Assembly: GCA_015487365.1 (NCBI GenBank)
Contig: WFPT01000195.1
Coordinates: 1-13,993 of the forward strand
Direction: 5' to 3'
DNA length: 13,993 nucleotides
Source of the DNA: Aquificaceae bacterium
GTDB lineage: Bacteria; Aquificota; Aquificia; Aquificales; Aquificaceae
Both the position numbers and the translations under genes were made by a program. Under the pieces are notes generated by a model. That model saw only the letters and a program-made list of their open reading frames with translations, had not been told where the DNA came from and searched no databases. Below are positions 7,440 to 13,993 of this stretch, piece by piece. How positions within the stretch are numbered: the stretch's first letter is position 1; the number at the start of each line of letters is the position of its first letter.

Positions 7440-9033
7440 GACCATCCTAATACTGGGAAGTGGTCCAAACCGCATAGGTCAGGGAATTGAATTTGACTAC
7501 TGCTGTGTCCATGCGGTCTTTTCCGCAAAGGAGGAAGGCTACAAGGCGGTTATGATAAACTGTAATCCCGAAACCGTTTCAACGGACTTTGACACCTCCG
7601 ATGCCCTATACTTTGAGCCGATAGTTTTAGAAAGTGTCCTTGCGGTAATAGAAAGGGAAAAACCGGAGGGAGTTTTACTCCAATTTGGAGGGCAAACACC
7701 TTTAAAACTATCTCAGGAGCTAAAAGAATTTAAGGTAAAAGTCTTGGGAACCCAACCAGAAAGTATAAACTTGGCAGAAGACAGGGAGCTCTTTAAACAA
7801 ATCGTAAAGGAATTAAACCTAAAACAGCCAAGAAGTGAGACCGCAACCTCTATTGAGGAGGCCCTAAAAAAGTCCAAAAGGTTAGGTTTCCCAATCCTCG
7901 TAAGGCCTTCTTACGTTTTGGGTGGAAGGGCTATGAGGATAGTCTACAACGAGGAGGAATTGAAGGAATACCTAAAAGAGGCGATAGAAGTTTCCTTCCA
8001 AAGGCCAGTCCTACTGGATGAATTTTTATCCGATGCAATAGAGGTGGATGTGGATGCCCTCTGCGATGGGGAGGATGTCCTTATAGGAGGAATTTTAGAG
8101 CACATAGAAGAAGCTGGAATCCATTCAGGAGACAGTGCAACCTCCCTCCCACCCTACACCTTGGAGGAGGAAGTTTTAAAGGAAATTAGGGAGCAAACCA
8201 AGAAAATAGCAAGGAGGTTAAAGGTGGTAGGCCTTATAAACATACAGTTTGCGGTAAAAAACGGAGAAGTCTATGTATTGGAAGTAAATCCCAGAGCTTC
8301 AAGGACGGTCCCCTTTATAAGTAAGGCAATAGGCTATTCTTTGGCAAAAATCGCAACGAAGCTCTGCCTTGGGAGGAAACTTAAAGAGGTAGTCCCAGAG
8401 GTCTTCAAGAGATTAGAAGAAGGGAATTACCACCCTGCCTCCGACTTTTGGCCAAGGGACTTTAAACTCTTTGCAATAAAGGAAGTGGTCTTCCCTTGGG
8501 ACAGGTTTGTAGAAGAGGACCCAGTTTTGGGACCGGAGATGCGCTCAACGGGTGAAGTTATGGGAATAGGAAAAAGCTTTGGAGAGGCCTTTTACAAGGC
8601 AAAGTTAGCGATAGGTGAAAACCTACCAAAGGAGGGAACCCTCTTTATTTCCGTTGCGGACAGGGACAAACCAAAGGTGGTGGATTTGGTTAAAGCCTTT
8701 AAAAGGTTAAACTTTAAGGTTTTGGCCACCTACGGAACTCACAAATTTTTAAAGGAAAGGGGAGTGGAAACCCAAAGGGTCTTAAAGGTTTCAGAGGGAA
8801 GACCCAACATAGTTGATAAAATAAAAAACGGGGAGGTTTCCTTGGTAATAAACACACCCACCGGCAGGAAGGAAAGGACGGATGCCTATTACATAAGGAG
8901 GGCGGTCGTAGATTATAAAATACCATACACGACCACCGTAAGGGGAGGGTATGCCATGTTAAAGGCAATAGAATTTTTAAGGGAGGGGGAGATGAGCTTA
9001 AAATCCCTTCAAGAGATTTTTAATTATGGCTAA
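7432..9033 (+). CDS. carB2: Carbamoyl-phosphate synthase large chain, C-terminal half (split gene)
   Basis: This 533-residue protein matches only the second half of the usual ~1070-residue CarB. It opens with the internal signature [17 protein letters not shown] at 11-27, found near residue 560 of the E. coli protein. It continues with the second ATP-grasp (about 117-310; [14 protein letters not shown] at 282-295), which in the full enzyme phosphorylates carbamate, and ends with the MGS-like allosteric domain (about 402-533). The N-terminal half and the oligomerisation domain must be encoded elsewhere, as in Aquifex aeolicus and Methanocaldococcus. The ATG at 7432 is chosen because [16 protein letters not shown] aligns directly with the family; a TTG at 7417 would add five residues. 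Both ends overlap neighbours by 8 nt with the same bases, ATGGCTAA. No frameshift remnant of the N-half lies upstream, so this is a true split, not a broken gene. Confidence 0.95.
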   Translation: MAKTILILGSGPNRIGQGIEFDYCCVHAVFSAKEEGYKAVMINCNPETVSTDFDTSDALYFEPIVLESVLAVIEREKPEGVLLQFGGQTPLKLSQELKEFKVKVLGTQPESINLAEDRELFKQIVKELNLKQPRSETATSIEEALKKSKRLGFPILVRPSYVLGGRAMRIVYNEEELKEYLKEAIEVSFQRPVLLDEFLSDAIEVDVDALCDGEDVLIGGILEHIEEAGIHSGDSATSLPPYTLEEEVLKEIREQTKKIARRLKVVGLINIQFAVKNGEVYVLEVNPRASRTVPFISKAIGYSLAKIATKLCLGRKLKEVVPEVFKRLEEGNYHPASDFWPRDFKLFAIKEVVFPWDRFVEEDPVLGPEMRSTGEVMGIGKSFGEAFYKAKLAIGENLPKEGTLFISVADRDKPKVVDLVKAFKRLNFKVLATYGTHKFLKERGVETQRVLKVSEGRPNIVDKIKNGEVSLVINTPTGRKERTDAYYIRRAVVDYKIPYTTTVRGGYAMLKAIEFLREGEMSLKSLQEIFNYG

Positions 9034-9550
9034 GGACTTCAATTACAGGGTAAACAGGCAGATAAGGGCAAAGAAGGTAAGGGTAGTGGATAGTAATGGA
9101 AAGCAACTGGGAATCTTTGACCTTGAAGAGGCCCTAAAACTGGCAAAGGAAAGGGGACTGGACTTGGTGGAGGTGGCTCCCAATGCAAACCCACCCGTTT
9201 GTAAAATCTTAGACTTTGGGAAGTTTAAATACGAGCTAAAAAAGAAGGAAAGGCTTTCAAGGAAAAAACAGAGGGAGCACCAGATAGAGGTAAAGGAAGT
9301 TAAGATGACGACCCGGATTGAAGAGCACGACTTTCAGGTAAAGCTTAAAAACATAAAGGAGTTTTTAGAGGATGGGGACAAGGTTAAGGTAAGGATTAGG
9401 TTTAGGGGGAGGGAGAACATAAAACCCGAGCTGGGAGAGAGGGTAGCAAAGAGGATAATAGAAGAGCTTTCTCAAATAGCAAAGGTGGAAGTCCCACCAA
9501 AGAAAGAGGGAATATTTATGATTTTTGTTCTGGCACCCAAGAAAAAATGA
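9026..9550 (+). CDS. infC: Translation initiation factor IF-3
   Basis: The 174-residue product has the normal two-domain IF3 form. An N-domain spans about 1-70 (YRVNRQIRAKKVRVVD, ... VEVAPNANPPVCKILDFGKFKYE at 48-70). A Lys-rich linker helix follows at about 71-90, then a C-domain at about 91-174 with KEVKMTTRIEEHDFQVKLKN. IF3 binds the 30S subunit and enforces start codon and initiator tRNA selection. The start is ATG, whereas many bacteria use the rare ATT for IF3 autoregulation, so that control seems absent. It overlaps carB2 by 8 nt and dcd by 4 nt. The usual partners rpmI and rplT do not follow. Confidence 0.96.
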   Translation: MAKDFNYRVNRQIRAKKVRVVDSNGKQLGIFDLEEALKLAKERGLDLVEVAPNANPPVCKILDFGKFKYELKKKERLSRKKQREHQIEVKEVKMTTRIEEHDFQVKLKNIKEFLEDGDKVKVRIRFRGRENIKPELGERVAKRIIEELSQIAKVEVPPKKEGIFMIFVLAPKKK

Positions 9551-10074
9551 TTTTAAGCGATGAAAGTATAAGAAAGCTTTTAAGGGAAGGTAGGATAAAA
9601 GTTGAGCCCTTTGAAGAGAGTCTAATACAGCCCTCCTCCTTAGATTTAAGGCTTGGGGAGGAAGTAGGTTTTTACGAGGGATTGGAGGAAATAGACGTTA
9701 AGAAGGAAGGTATTCCCTTTAAAGTAAAAAAAATTGAAAAGAGCTTTACCATAAAACCCAAAGAGTTTTGCCTTGCCACCACCTTAGAATACATAAAACT
9801 ACCCGAAGACATTACCGCCTTCGTAGAGGGTAGGTCTTCTTTGGGAAGGTTAGGCCTCTTTATAGAAAATGCGGGTTGGGTAGATGCGGGCTTTGAAGGG
9901 AGGATTACCTTAGAGCTGTTTAATGCAAACAACATACCCATAAAGCTCTACAAGGGAATGAAAATATGCCAACTGGTCTTTGCCAAGCTTGACTCTATGG
10001 CCAAAAACCCTTACAGGGGAAAGTATAAAGGCCAAAGGGGAGTAATGTCCTCAAAAATTTTCTTAGAATTCTAA
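9547..10074 (+). CDS. dcd: dCTP deaminase (possibly bifunctional dCTP deaminase/dUTPase)
   Basis: The 175-residue product shows the trimeric dUTPase-fold family motifs: SLDLRLG at 31-37, GRSSLGRLGLF at 95-105, AGWVDAGFEG at 109-118, and ITLELFN at 120-126, in which Glu123 corresponds to the catalytic glutamate. It would deaminate dCTP to dUTP for thymidylate synthesis. The AG[WF][IV]D.GF.G.ITLE form is closer to bifunctional archaeal and mycobacterial enzymes, which also hydrolyse dUTP to dUMP, than to the E. coli block; sequence reading alone does not settle this. The ATG overlaps the infC stop (ATGA). Its TAA interlocks with the stop of convergent thiE, so no space is left for a terminator. 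Confidence 0.92.
   Translation: MILSDESIRKLLREGRIKVEPFEESLIQPSSLDLRLGEEVGFYEGLEEIDVKKEGIPFKVKKIEKSFTIKPKEFCLATTLEYIKLPEDITAFVEGRSSLGRLGLFIENAGWVDAGFEGRITLELFNANNIPIKLYKGMKICQLVFAKLDSMAKNPYRGKYKGQRGVMSSKIFLEF
10063..10074. repeat. 12-bp perfect palindrome at the convergent dcd/thiE stops
   Basis: TTAGAATTCTAA is perfectly self-complementary and covers the last three dcd codons, the dcd stop and the thiE stop. It is preceded by an A/T-rich AAAAATTTT. Lacking a loop, it cannot form a good terminator hairpin. A few 12-bp palindromes are expected by chance in 14 kb, so function is uncertain. Confidence 0.35.
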
Positions 10075-10709
10075 CCGAGCCAAAGTTTCCTCTTAAAGAA
10101 GTCCCTGTAAGTCCTAACCAACTCCCTGGTAGCTTTTTTTACATCTTCATAGCCTAAGATTGCGGAGGATACCGCTACGCACCTTACACCCGTTTCCAGG
10201 ACCTCTTCAAGGTTGTGATGCCTTATACCACCTATTGCCACTACTTCCTTCTTGGAAATCCTTACCGCCTCCCTCAGGGCCTCTAATCCTACCACATTAC
10301 TTTTTTTGGTGGAGCTTTCAAAGATGGAGCCAAAGCCTAAATAATCTACGGATAATCCTTGTGCCTCCTCAACCTCCTTTAAACTCTTTGTAGAATAACC
10401 CACTATTAGTTTCTCACCACCTACTTTTCTAACCACCTCCACGGGTAGGTCCTCCTTCCCCACGTGAATCCCTTCCGCTCCACAGGCCAAGACTAAGTCT
10501 AATCTGTCGTTAATTATAAAGGTTATACCGTATTCTTTGGCAACAGGTAGGAGCCTCTTTACATCCTCGTACATCTGCCTCGTTCCCCTACCTTTAAAGC
10601 GGTATTGCAGGGCGGTTATACCCTCCTCCATGGCCTCGGTTAAGGTCTTTACCACATCCCTTCCCCTAAAATACTTGTCGTCCGTTATAAGGTATATACT
10701 CAAATCCAT
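10071..10709 (-). CDS. thiE: Thiamine-phosphate synthase
   Basis: The 212-residue TIM-barrel protein joins the pyrimidine diphosphate and thiazole phosphate moieties to give thiamine phosphate. Motifs seen are QYRFK at 35-39 (usual QLR.K), INDRLDL at 66-72 with Mg-binding aspartates, IHVGKEDLP at 81-89, GYSTKS at 104-109, DYLGFGSIFESSTKK at 122-136, and VAIGGI at 157-162. The length is normal for a single-domain ThiE; no ThiD or ThiN fusion is present. It is a lone minus-strand gene between two plus-strand operons, with no thiamine gene next to it. Only 43 bp separate it from aspS, too little for a TPP riboswitch, and none is seen. Its stop codon interlocks with that of dcd. TenI-like paralogues are related, but the complete NDR and STKK motifs favour ThiE. 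Confidence 0.93.
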   Translation of the reverse strand: MDLSIYLITDDKYFRGRDVVKTLTEAMEEGITALQYRFKGRGTRQMYEDVKRLLPVAKEYGITFIINDRLDLVLACGAEGIHVGKEDLPVEVVRKVGGEKLIVGYSTKSLKEVEEAQGLSVDYLGFGSIFESSTKKSNVVGLEALREAVRISKKEVVAIGGIRHHNLEEVLETGVRCVAVSSAILGYEDVKKATRELVRTYRDFFKRKLWLG

Positions 10710-10730
10710 AACTGATAAATTTAGGCTTGG

Positions 10731-10739
10731 TGATATAAT
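10731..10739 (+). promoter_or_regulatory. Extended -10 promoter of aspS
   Basis: TGATATAAT fits TGNTATAAT perfectly and ends 13 nt before the aspS ATG at 10753, implying a leader of about 7 nt. No Shine-Dalgarno sequence or clear -35 is present. The box lies in the 43-bp thiE/aspS divergent gap, which must also hold the thiE promoter; for thiE only a weak TAAATT is seen on the minus strand. Confidence 0.55.
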
Positions 10740-10752
10740 CTTTGGTTTAGAG

Positions 10753-12507
10753 ATGATAGAAGAGAGGTCAAAGTATTGTGGTCTGGTGGGTGAAGAGGAT
10801 TTGGGAAAGGAGGTAACCCTCTTTGGGTGGGTGCATAGGGTTAGGGACCACGGTGGAGTAATATTTATAGACCTAAGGGACAGGGAGGGAATAGTTCAGC
10901 TTGTGGTAGAAGAGGTTAAAAATCCAAAGGTCTATAAAGTTGCCAAATCTTTAAGGAATGAGTTCGTCGTAAAGGCCAAGGGTAGGGTGAGGAGGAGGCC
11001 GGAGGGGACGGAAAACCCAAAGCTAAAAACGGGATACTTTGAAGTGCTTTTAGAGGACCTAAAAGTTTTAAGTGAGAGTAAGGTTTTACCCTTCCCAGTA
11101 GAGGAGGAAACCAAGGTCTCGGAAGAGCTGAAACTAAAATACAGGTATTTGGACCTTAGGAGGGAGTCCGTAAAGAAGAACCTCCTATTTAGACACGAAT
11201 TTTACCAAAAGACCAGAAAGTTCTTCTTAGAGAGGGGCTTTGTGGAAGTAGAAACACCCTACCTTACCAAATCAACCCCAGAGGGTGCTAGAGACTTTTT
11301 AGTCCCTTCAAGGCTACAAAGGGGTAAGTTTTACGCCCTCCCCCAGTCCCCCCAACTCTTTAAGCAAATACTGATGGTTGCAGGTTTTGACCGCTACTTC
11401 CAAATAGTTAAGTGTTTTAGGGATGAAGACCTAAGGGCGGACAGGCAACCCGAATTCACCCAGGTGGATTTTGAAATGTCCTTTGTGGATGAAGAGGACG
11501 TGATGAACCTGGTGGAAGAGTATATAGAATTTCTCTTTTTTGAGCTCTTAGGTATTAGGATAAAGAGGCCCTTTTACAGGATAAGCTACGGGGAAAGCTT
11601 AAAGCTCTATGGGACTGACAAACCCGACAGGAGGATACCCCTAATTCTTTACGAGCTCTCGGAAATCTTTAAGGAAACCAAGTTTAAGGTATTCTCAGAG
11701 GCTTTAAAGGGGGGTGGGGTAATTAAGGCCCTTAAAGTTCCCAAAAAACTAAGTAGGAGGGAAATAGACGAGGTGGTTTCCTACGCCCAGAGGTTGGGGG
11801 CAAAGGGTTTGGCCTGGATAAAGGTTGAAAACGGAAAGCTAAACTCACCTATTGTTAAGTTCTTTTCAGAAGAGGAGGTTAAAGGGCTAACCCAAAAAAC
11901 AAAGTTAAAGGAAGGTGAAGTTTTGTTCTTTTTGGCGGACCGAGGGGAGCTCGTAAATAAAGTTTTGTCCCAGCTTAGGGAGCACTTGGGTAAGGAGCTC
12001 AGGGGGGAAGGGTGGGACTTTTTGTGGGTAATAGACTTTCCCCTCTTTGAGTGGGACGAAGAAGAAGGTAGGTTCGTTTCCCTCCACCATCCCTTCACCG
12101 CACCAAAGGAAGAGGATGTTCCCCTTTTAGAGGACGAAAGGACCATACCCTTGGTAAGGAGCAGGGCCTACGACTTGGTCATAAACGGTGAGGAGGTGGG
12201 GGGAGGCTCAATCCGTATAAAGGATTCTAAGCTCCAAAGAAAAATCTTTAAAATCCTAAACATACCCGAAGAGGAGGTTGAGAGGAACTTTGGCTTCCTC
12301 CTGGAAGCCCTTGACTACGGAGCACCACCCCACGGAGGCTTTGCCTTGGGGTTGGACAGGATGGTAGCCCTTATGCTCGGATTGGATTCTATAAGGGACG
12401 TTATAGCCTTCCCAAAGACCCAGAAGGGGACCTGCCCCCTCACTTCCGCGCCCGACTACGTGGAGGAAAGGCAACTGAAAGAGCTTAGCATAAAGACGGA
12501 TGCTTAG
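10753..12507 (+). CDS. aspS: Aspartyl-tRNA synthetase, probably non-discriminating
   Basis: The 584-residue protein is a bacterial-type AspRS: an OB-fold anticodon domain (about 1-105), class II core, a bacterial GAD insertion (about 300-400) and C-terminal core. Motif 2 is FRDEDLRADRQPEF at 222-235 and motif 3 GGFALGLDRMVAL at 528-540 with Arg536. His33 (RDHGG) and Gly85 (RRPEG) correspond to positions 31 and 83 of Pseudomonas AspRS, where His and Gly are associated with charging of both tRNA-Asp and tRNA-Asn. In that case Asp-tRNA-Asn would be amidated by GatCAB. The ATG at 10753 is chosen because the preceding open frame runs antisense through thiE and has no AspRS similarity, and a -10 box sits just upstream. 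The end overlaps nnr by 8 nt. Confidence 0.96.
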   Translation: MIEERSKYCGLVGEEDLGKEVTLFGWVHRVRDHGGVIFIDLRDREGIVQLVVEEVKNPKVYKVAKSLRNEFVVKAKGRVRRRPEGTENPKLKTGYFEVLLEDLKVLSESKVLPFPVEEETKVSEELKLKYRYLDLRRESVKKNLLFRHEFYQKTRKFFLERGFVEVETPYLTKSTPEGARDFLVPSRLQRGKFYALPQSPQLFKQILMVAGFDRYFQIVKCFRDEDLRADRQPEFTQVDFEMSFVDEEDVMNLVEEYIEFLFFELLGIRIKRPFYRISYGESLKLYGTDKPDRRIPLILYELSEIFKETKFKVFSEALKGGGVIKALKVPKKLSRREIDEVVSYAQRLGAKGLAWIKVENGKLNSPIVKFFSEEEVKGLTQKTKLKEGEVLFFLADRGELVNKVLSQLREHLGKELRGEGWDFLWVIDFPLFEWDEEEGRFVSLHHPFTAPKEEDVPLLEDERTIPLVRSRAYDLVINGEEVGGGSIRIKDSKLQRKIFKILNIPEEEVERNFGFLLEALDYGAPPHGGFALGLDRMVALMLGLDSIRDVIAFPKTQKGTCPLTSAPDYVEERQLKELSIKTDA

Positions 12508-13993
12508 GATACTGACCTCGGAGGAAGTTTTAAAGGTTGAGGAAAGGACCGTAAGGGAAATAGGAATACCCGTTTTGGTCCTTATGGAGAGTGCGGGAAG
12601 GGCCTTATACGAGAGGGTAAAGGATTTTGGAAATAGGTTTTTAATAGTCTGTGGAAAGGGAAACAACGGGGGCGATGCCTTAGTCTGTGCCCGCTACTTG
12701 CACTTAAAGGGTAAAAGGGTGGAAGTTTATCTGGCCCTTAAGGAAACCAGGGGGGAGGCAAAAAGGCAGGAGGAAATTTGCAGGAAGTTGGGAATAACCT
12801 TTAAAGGGGAGGTAAACTTTGAGGATTACGACGTAATAATTGATGGGATTTTTGGGACAGGTTTTAAACCTCCCTTGAAGGGTGAATTAGCCCAGTTGAT
12901 AGAAAAAATAAATTCAAGTGGGGCAAAAATTGTTAGCGTTGATATACCCTCTGGGCTTTCTGCAAGCAGTCCAAAGCTCTTTGAACCTTCAATAAGGGCC
13001 CACAGGACCGTAACCTTTAACTTCTTAAAGGTTTGCCACGTTCTATATCCAGCAAAGAAAAGGTGTGGTGAGGTCTTGGTAGAAGAAATACCCTTGCTTG
13101 AAAGCTTTGCAAAGCCCTACAAGAGGTTTTTACTGGACCTAAACTCTTTAAAGCTCTACAAAAGGGAGGAGGACACCTACAAGACCAAGGAGGGGAAGGT
13201 TTTAATAGTTGGTGGCTCAAGGGGTTTAAGCGGTGCGGTGGTTTTAAGTGCGAGGGCCTCTTTAAGGGCGGGAGCGGGTCTGGTTAAGGTAGCCATGCCC
13301 AGGAAGATTTTAAAGAGGTTAGAGGGTGCCCTAATAGAGCAGTTAAAACTTTATTTACCCGATGAAGAAAGCCTCAGCCTAAAATCTCTAAATCCATTAA
13401 TGGAAGCCTTAAAGGATTACGATGTCTTAGGTATGGGAATGGGTATGGGTAGGAGTGAGGAGGGGGAAAAACTGGTAGGGGAAATCTTAAAAAGGGTAAA
13501 GGGGAAGAAACTCCTCCTGGATGCGGATGCCCTAAACAACTTAAACTTAAAGGACTTAAAGGAGAGGGAAACGGAGGAGGTAATCCTAACCCCCCACTTG
13601 GGGGAGATGGCAAGGCTTTTAAAAATGAGTGTAGAGGAGGTGAAGGAAAAATTCTTTGAGGTGGGGGAGGAGTTTTCAAAGGAGTATAAAGTTTATTTGG
13701 TCTTGAAGGGGGCCAGAATGGGTATTTTTACACCAGAGGGTGAAACCTACCTATGTCCCTTTGGAAGCCCAGCCCTTGCAAAGGGTGGCAGTGGGGACGT
13801 TCTGTCGGGAATTCTGTGCGCCCTCCTTTCAAAGAGGTTAAAAACCTTAGAAGCCTTAAAGTTAGGAGTATGCCTCTTTGCCCTCTGCGGAGAAATAAGC
13901 CAAAGGGAAAAATTCACCGAATGCGTTAACCCCTTAGACCTAATAGAAAACCTACCCAAGGCCTTTTCAAAGCTCTATTCTATAACCGACTCC
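12500..13993 (+). CDS. nnr: Bifunctional NAD(P)H-hydrate epimerase/dehydratase (cut by right edge)
   Basis: An open frame of 498 codons runs from an ATG at 12500, overlapping the aspS stop (ATGCTTAG), to the window edge without a stop. Residues 1-215 are the YjeF-N epimerase, with GKGNNGGDALVCARYL at 52-67, DGIFGTG at 115-121 and VDIPSGL at 147-153. Residues about 225-498 are the ADP/ATP-dependent dehydratase, with GKVLIVGGSRGLSGAVVLSA at 232-251, DADALNNL at 341-348, LTPHLGEM at 363-370, and ALAKGGSGDVLSG at 425-437 with the catalytic aspartate. Together they repair hydrated NADH and NADPH, damage that heat should speed up. Family enzymes are about 500-510 residues, so few are missing. Oddities are GNNGGDA for GNNGGDG and GMGMGMG (311-317) where GPGLG is usual. 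Confidence 0.94.
   Translation, partial: MLRILTSEEVLKVEERTVREIGIPVLVLMESAGRALYERVKDFGNRFLIVCGKGNNGGDALVCARYLHLKGKRVEVYLALKETRGEAKRQEEICRKLGITFKGEVNFEDYDVIIDGIFGTGFKPPLKGELAQLIEKINSSGAKIVSVDIPSGLSASSPKLFEPSIRAHRTVTFNFLKVCHVLYPAKKRCGEVLVEEIPLLESFAKPYKRFLLDLNSLKLYKREEDTYKTKEGKVLIVGGSRGLSGAVVLSARASLRAGAGLVKVAMPRKILKRLEGALIEQLKLYLPDEESLSLKSLNPLMEALKDYDVLGMGMGMGRSEEGEKLVGEILKRVKGKKLLLDADALNNLNLKDLKERETEEVILTPHLGEMARLLKMSVEEVKEKFFEVGEEFSKEYKVYLVLKGARMGIFTPEGETYLCPFGSPALAKGGSGDVLSGILCALLSKRLKTLEALKLGVCLFALCGEISQREKFTECVNPLDLIENLPKAFSKLYSITDS

Noticed and set aside
10537..10752. Upstream in-frame extension of aspS by 72 codons
   Set aside because: It runs antisense through thiE and has no AspRS similarity. 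MIEERSKYCG at 10753 fits the usual N-terminus and follows a -10 box.
10710..10752. TPP riboswitch upstream of thiE
   Set aside because: The gap is only 43 bp and lacks the conserved TPP-aptamer core sequences.
12256..12666. Minus-strand open frame of 136 codons across the aspS/nnr junction
   Set aside because: It is antisense to two well-supported genes, with no recognisable domain or start signal.
1..13993. tRNA, rRNA, CRISPR arrays, insertion sequences or prophage genes
   Set aside because: Essentially the whole window is occupied by intact housekeeping or regulatory genes, and no repeats or structured RNA patterns were seen in the few short gaps.

Overview
The window looks like a gene-dense chromosomal segment of a thermophilic bacterium, most likely in or near the Aquificaceae (Aquifex/Hydrogenobacter/Thermocrinis type). 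The reasons are: (i) the carbamoyl-phosphate synthase large chain is split and only its C-terminal half is encoded here, as known in Aquifex aeolicus; (ii) Arg is written almost only as AGG/AGA and Ile largely as ATA, with proteins rich in Lys and Glu; (iii) functionally unrelated housekeeping genes are packed into overlapping operons; (iv) AspRS carries the residues of a non-discriminating enzyme. This placement is inference from the sequence, not a database match.

Layout. Positions 1-2589 (minus strand) hold a probable three-gene signalling operon. In transcription order it is a cysteine-rich lipoprotein with an EF-hand-like loop, a sigma-54-type NtrC-family response regulator, and the start of an EAL/HDOD-type protein that runs off the left edge. 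A 76-bp divergent intergenic region follows. On the plus strand come clpC-hisS (ATGA overlap), then sucC-carB2-infC-dcd (overlaps of 8, 8 and 4 nt). thiE lies on the minus strand and converges on dcd with interlocked stop codons. After a 43-bp divergent gap, aspS and a bifunctional NAD(P)HX-repair gene (nnr, cut by the right edge) follow with another 8-nt overlap.

The genes do not form one pathway. They cover protein quality control (ClpC), translation (HisRS, AspRS, IF3), central carbon (succinyl-CoA synthetase beta), pyrimidine and dNTP supply (CarB C-half, Dcd), thiamine (ThiE) and cofactor repair (Nnr). This mixing of functions in one transcript is characteristic of Aquifex-like genomes. 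The only visible regulatory cassette is at the left edge.

No gene-free stretch exceeds about 80 bp. I see no tRNA, rRNA, CRISPR array, insertion sequence, attachment site or intrinsic terminator. The most interesting non-gene signal is a recurring extended -10 box (TGNTATAAT) about 10-13 nt before start codons of promoter-proximal genes, implying near-leaderless mRNAs. Exact AAGGAGGT occurs many times inside genes but only once in front of one (clpC). I did not find a clearly new biological system. The best candidate for something undescribed is the lipoprotein / sigma-54 regulator / EAL-HDOD cassette.
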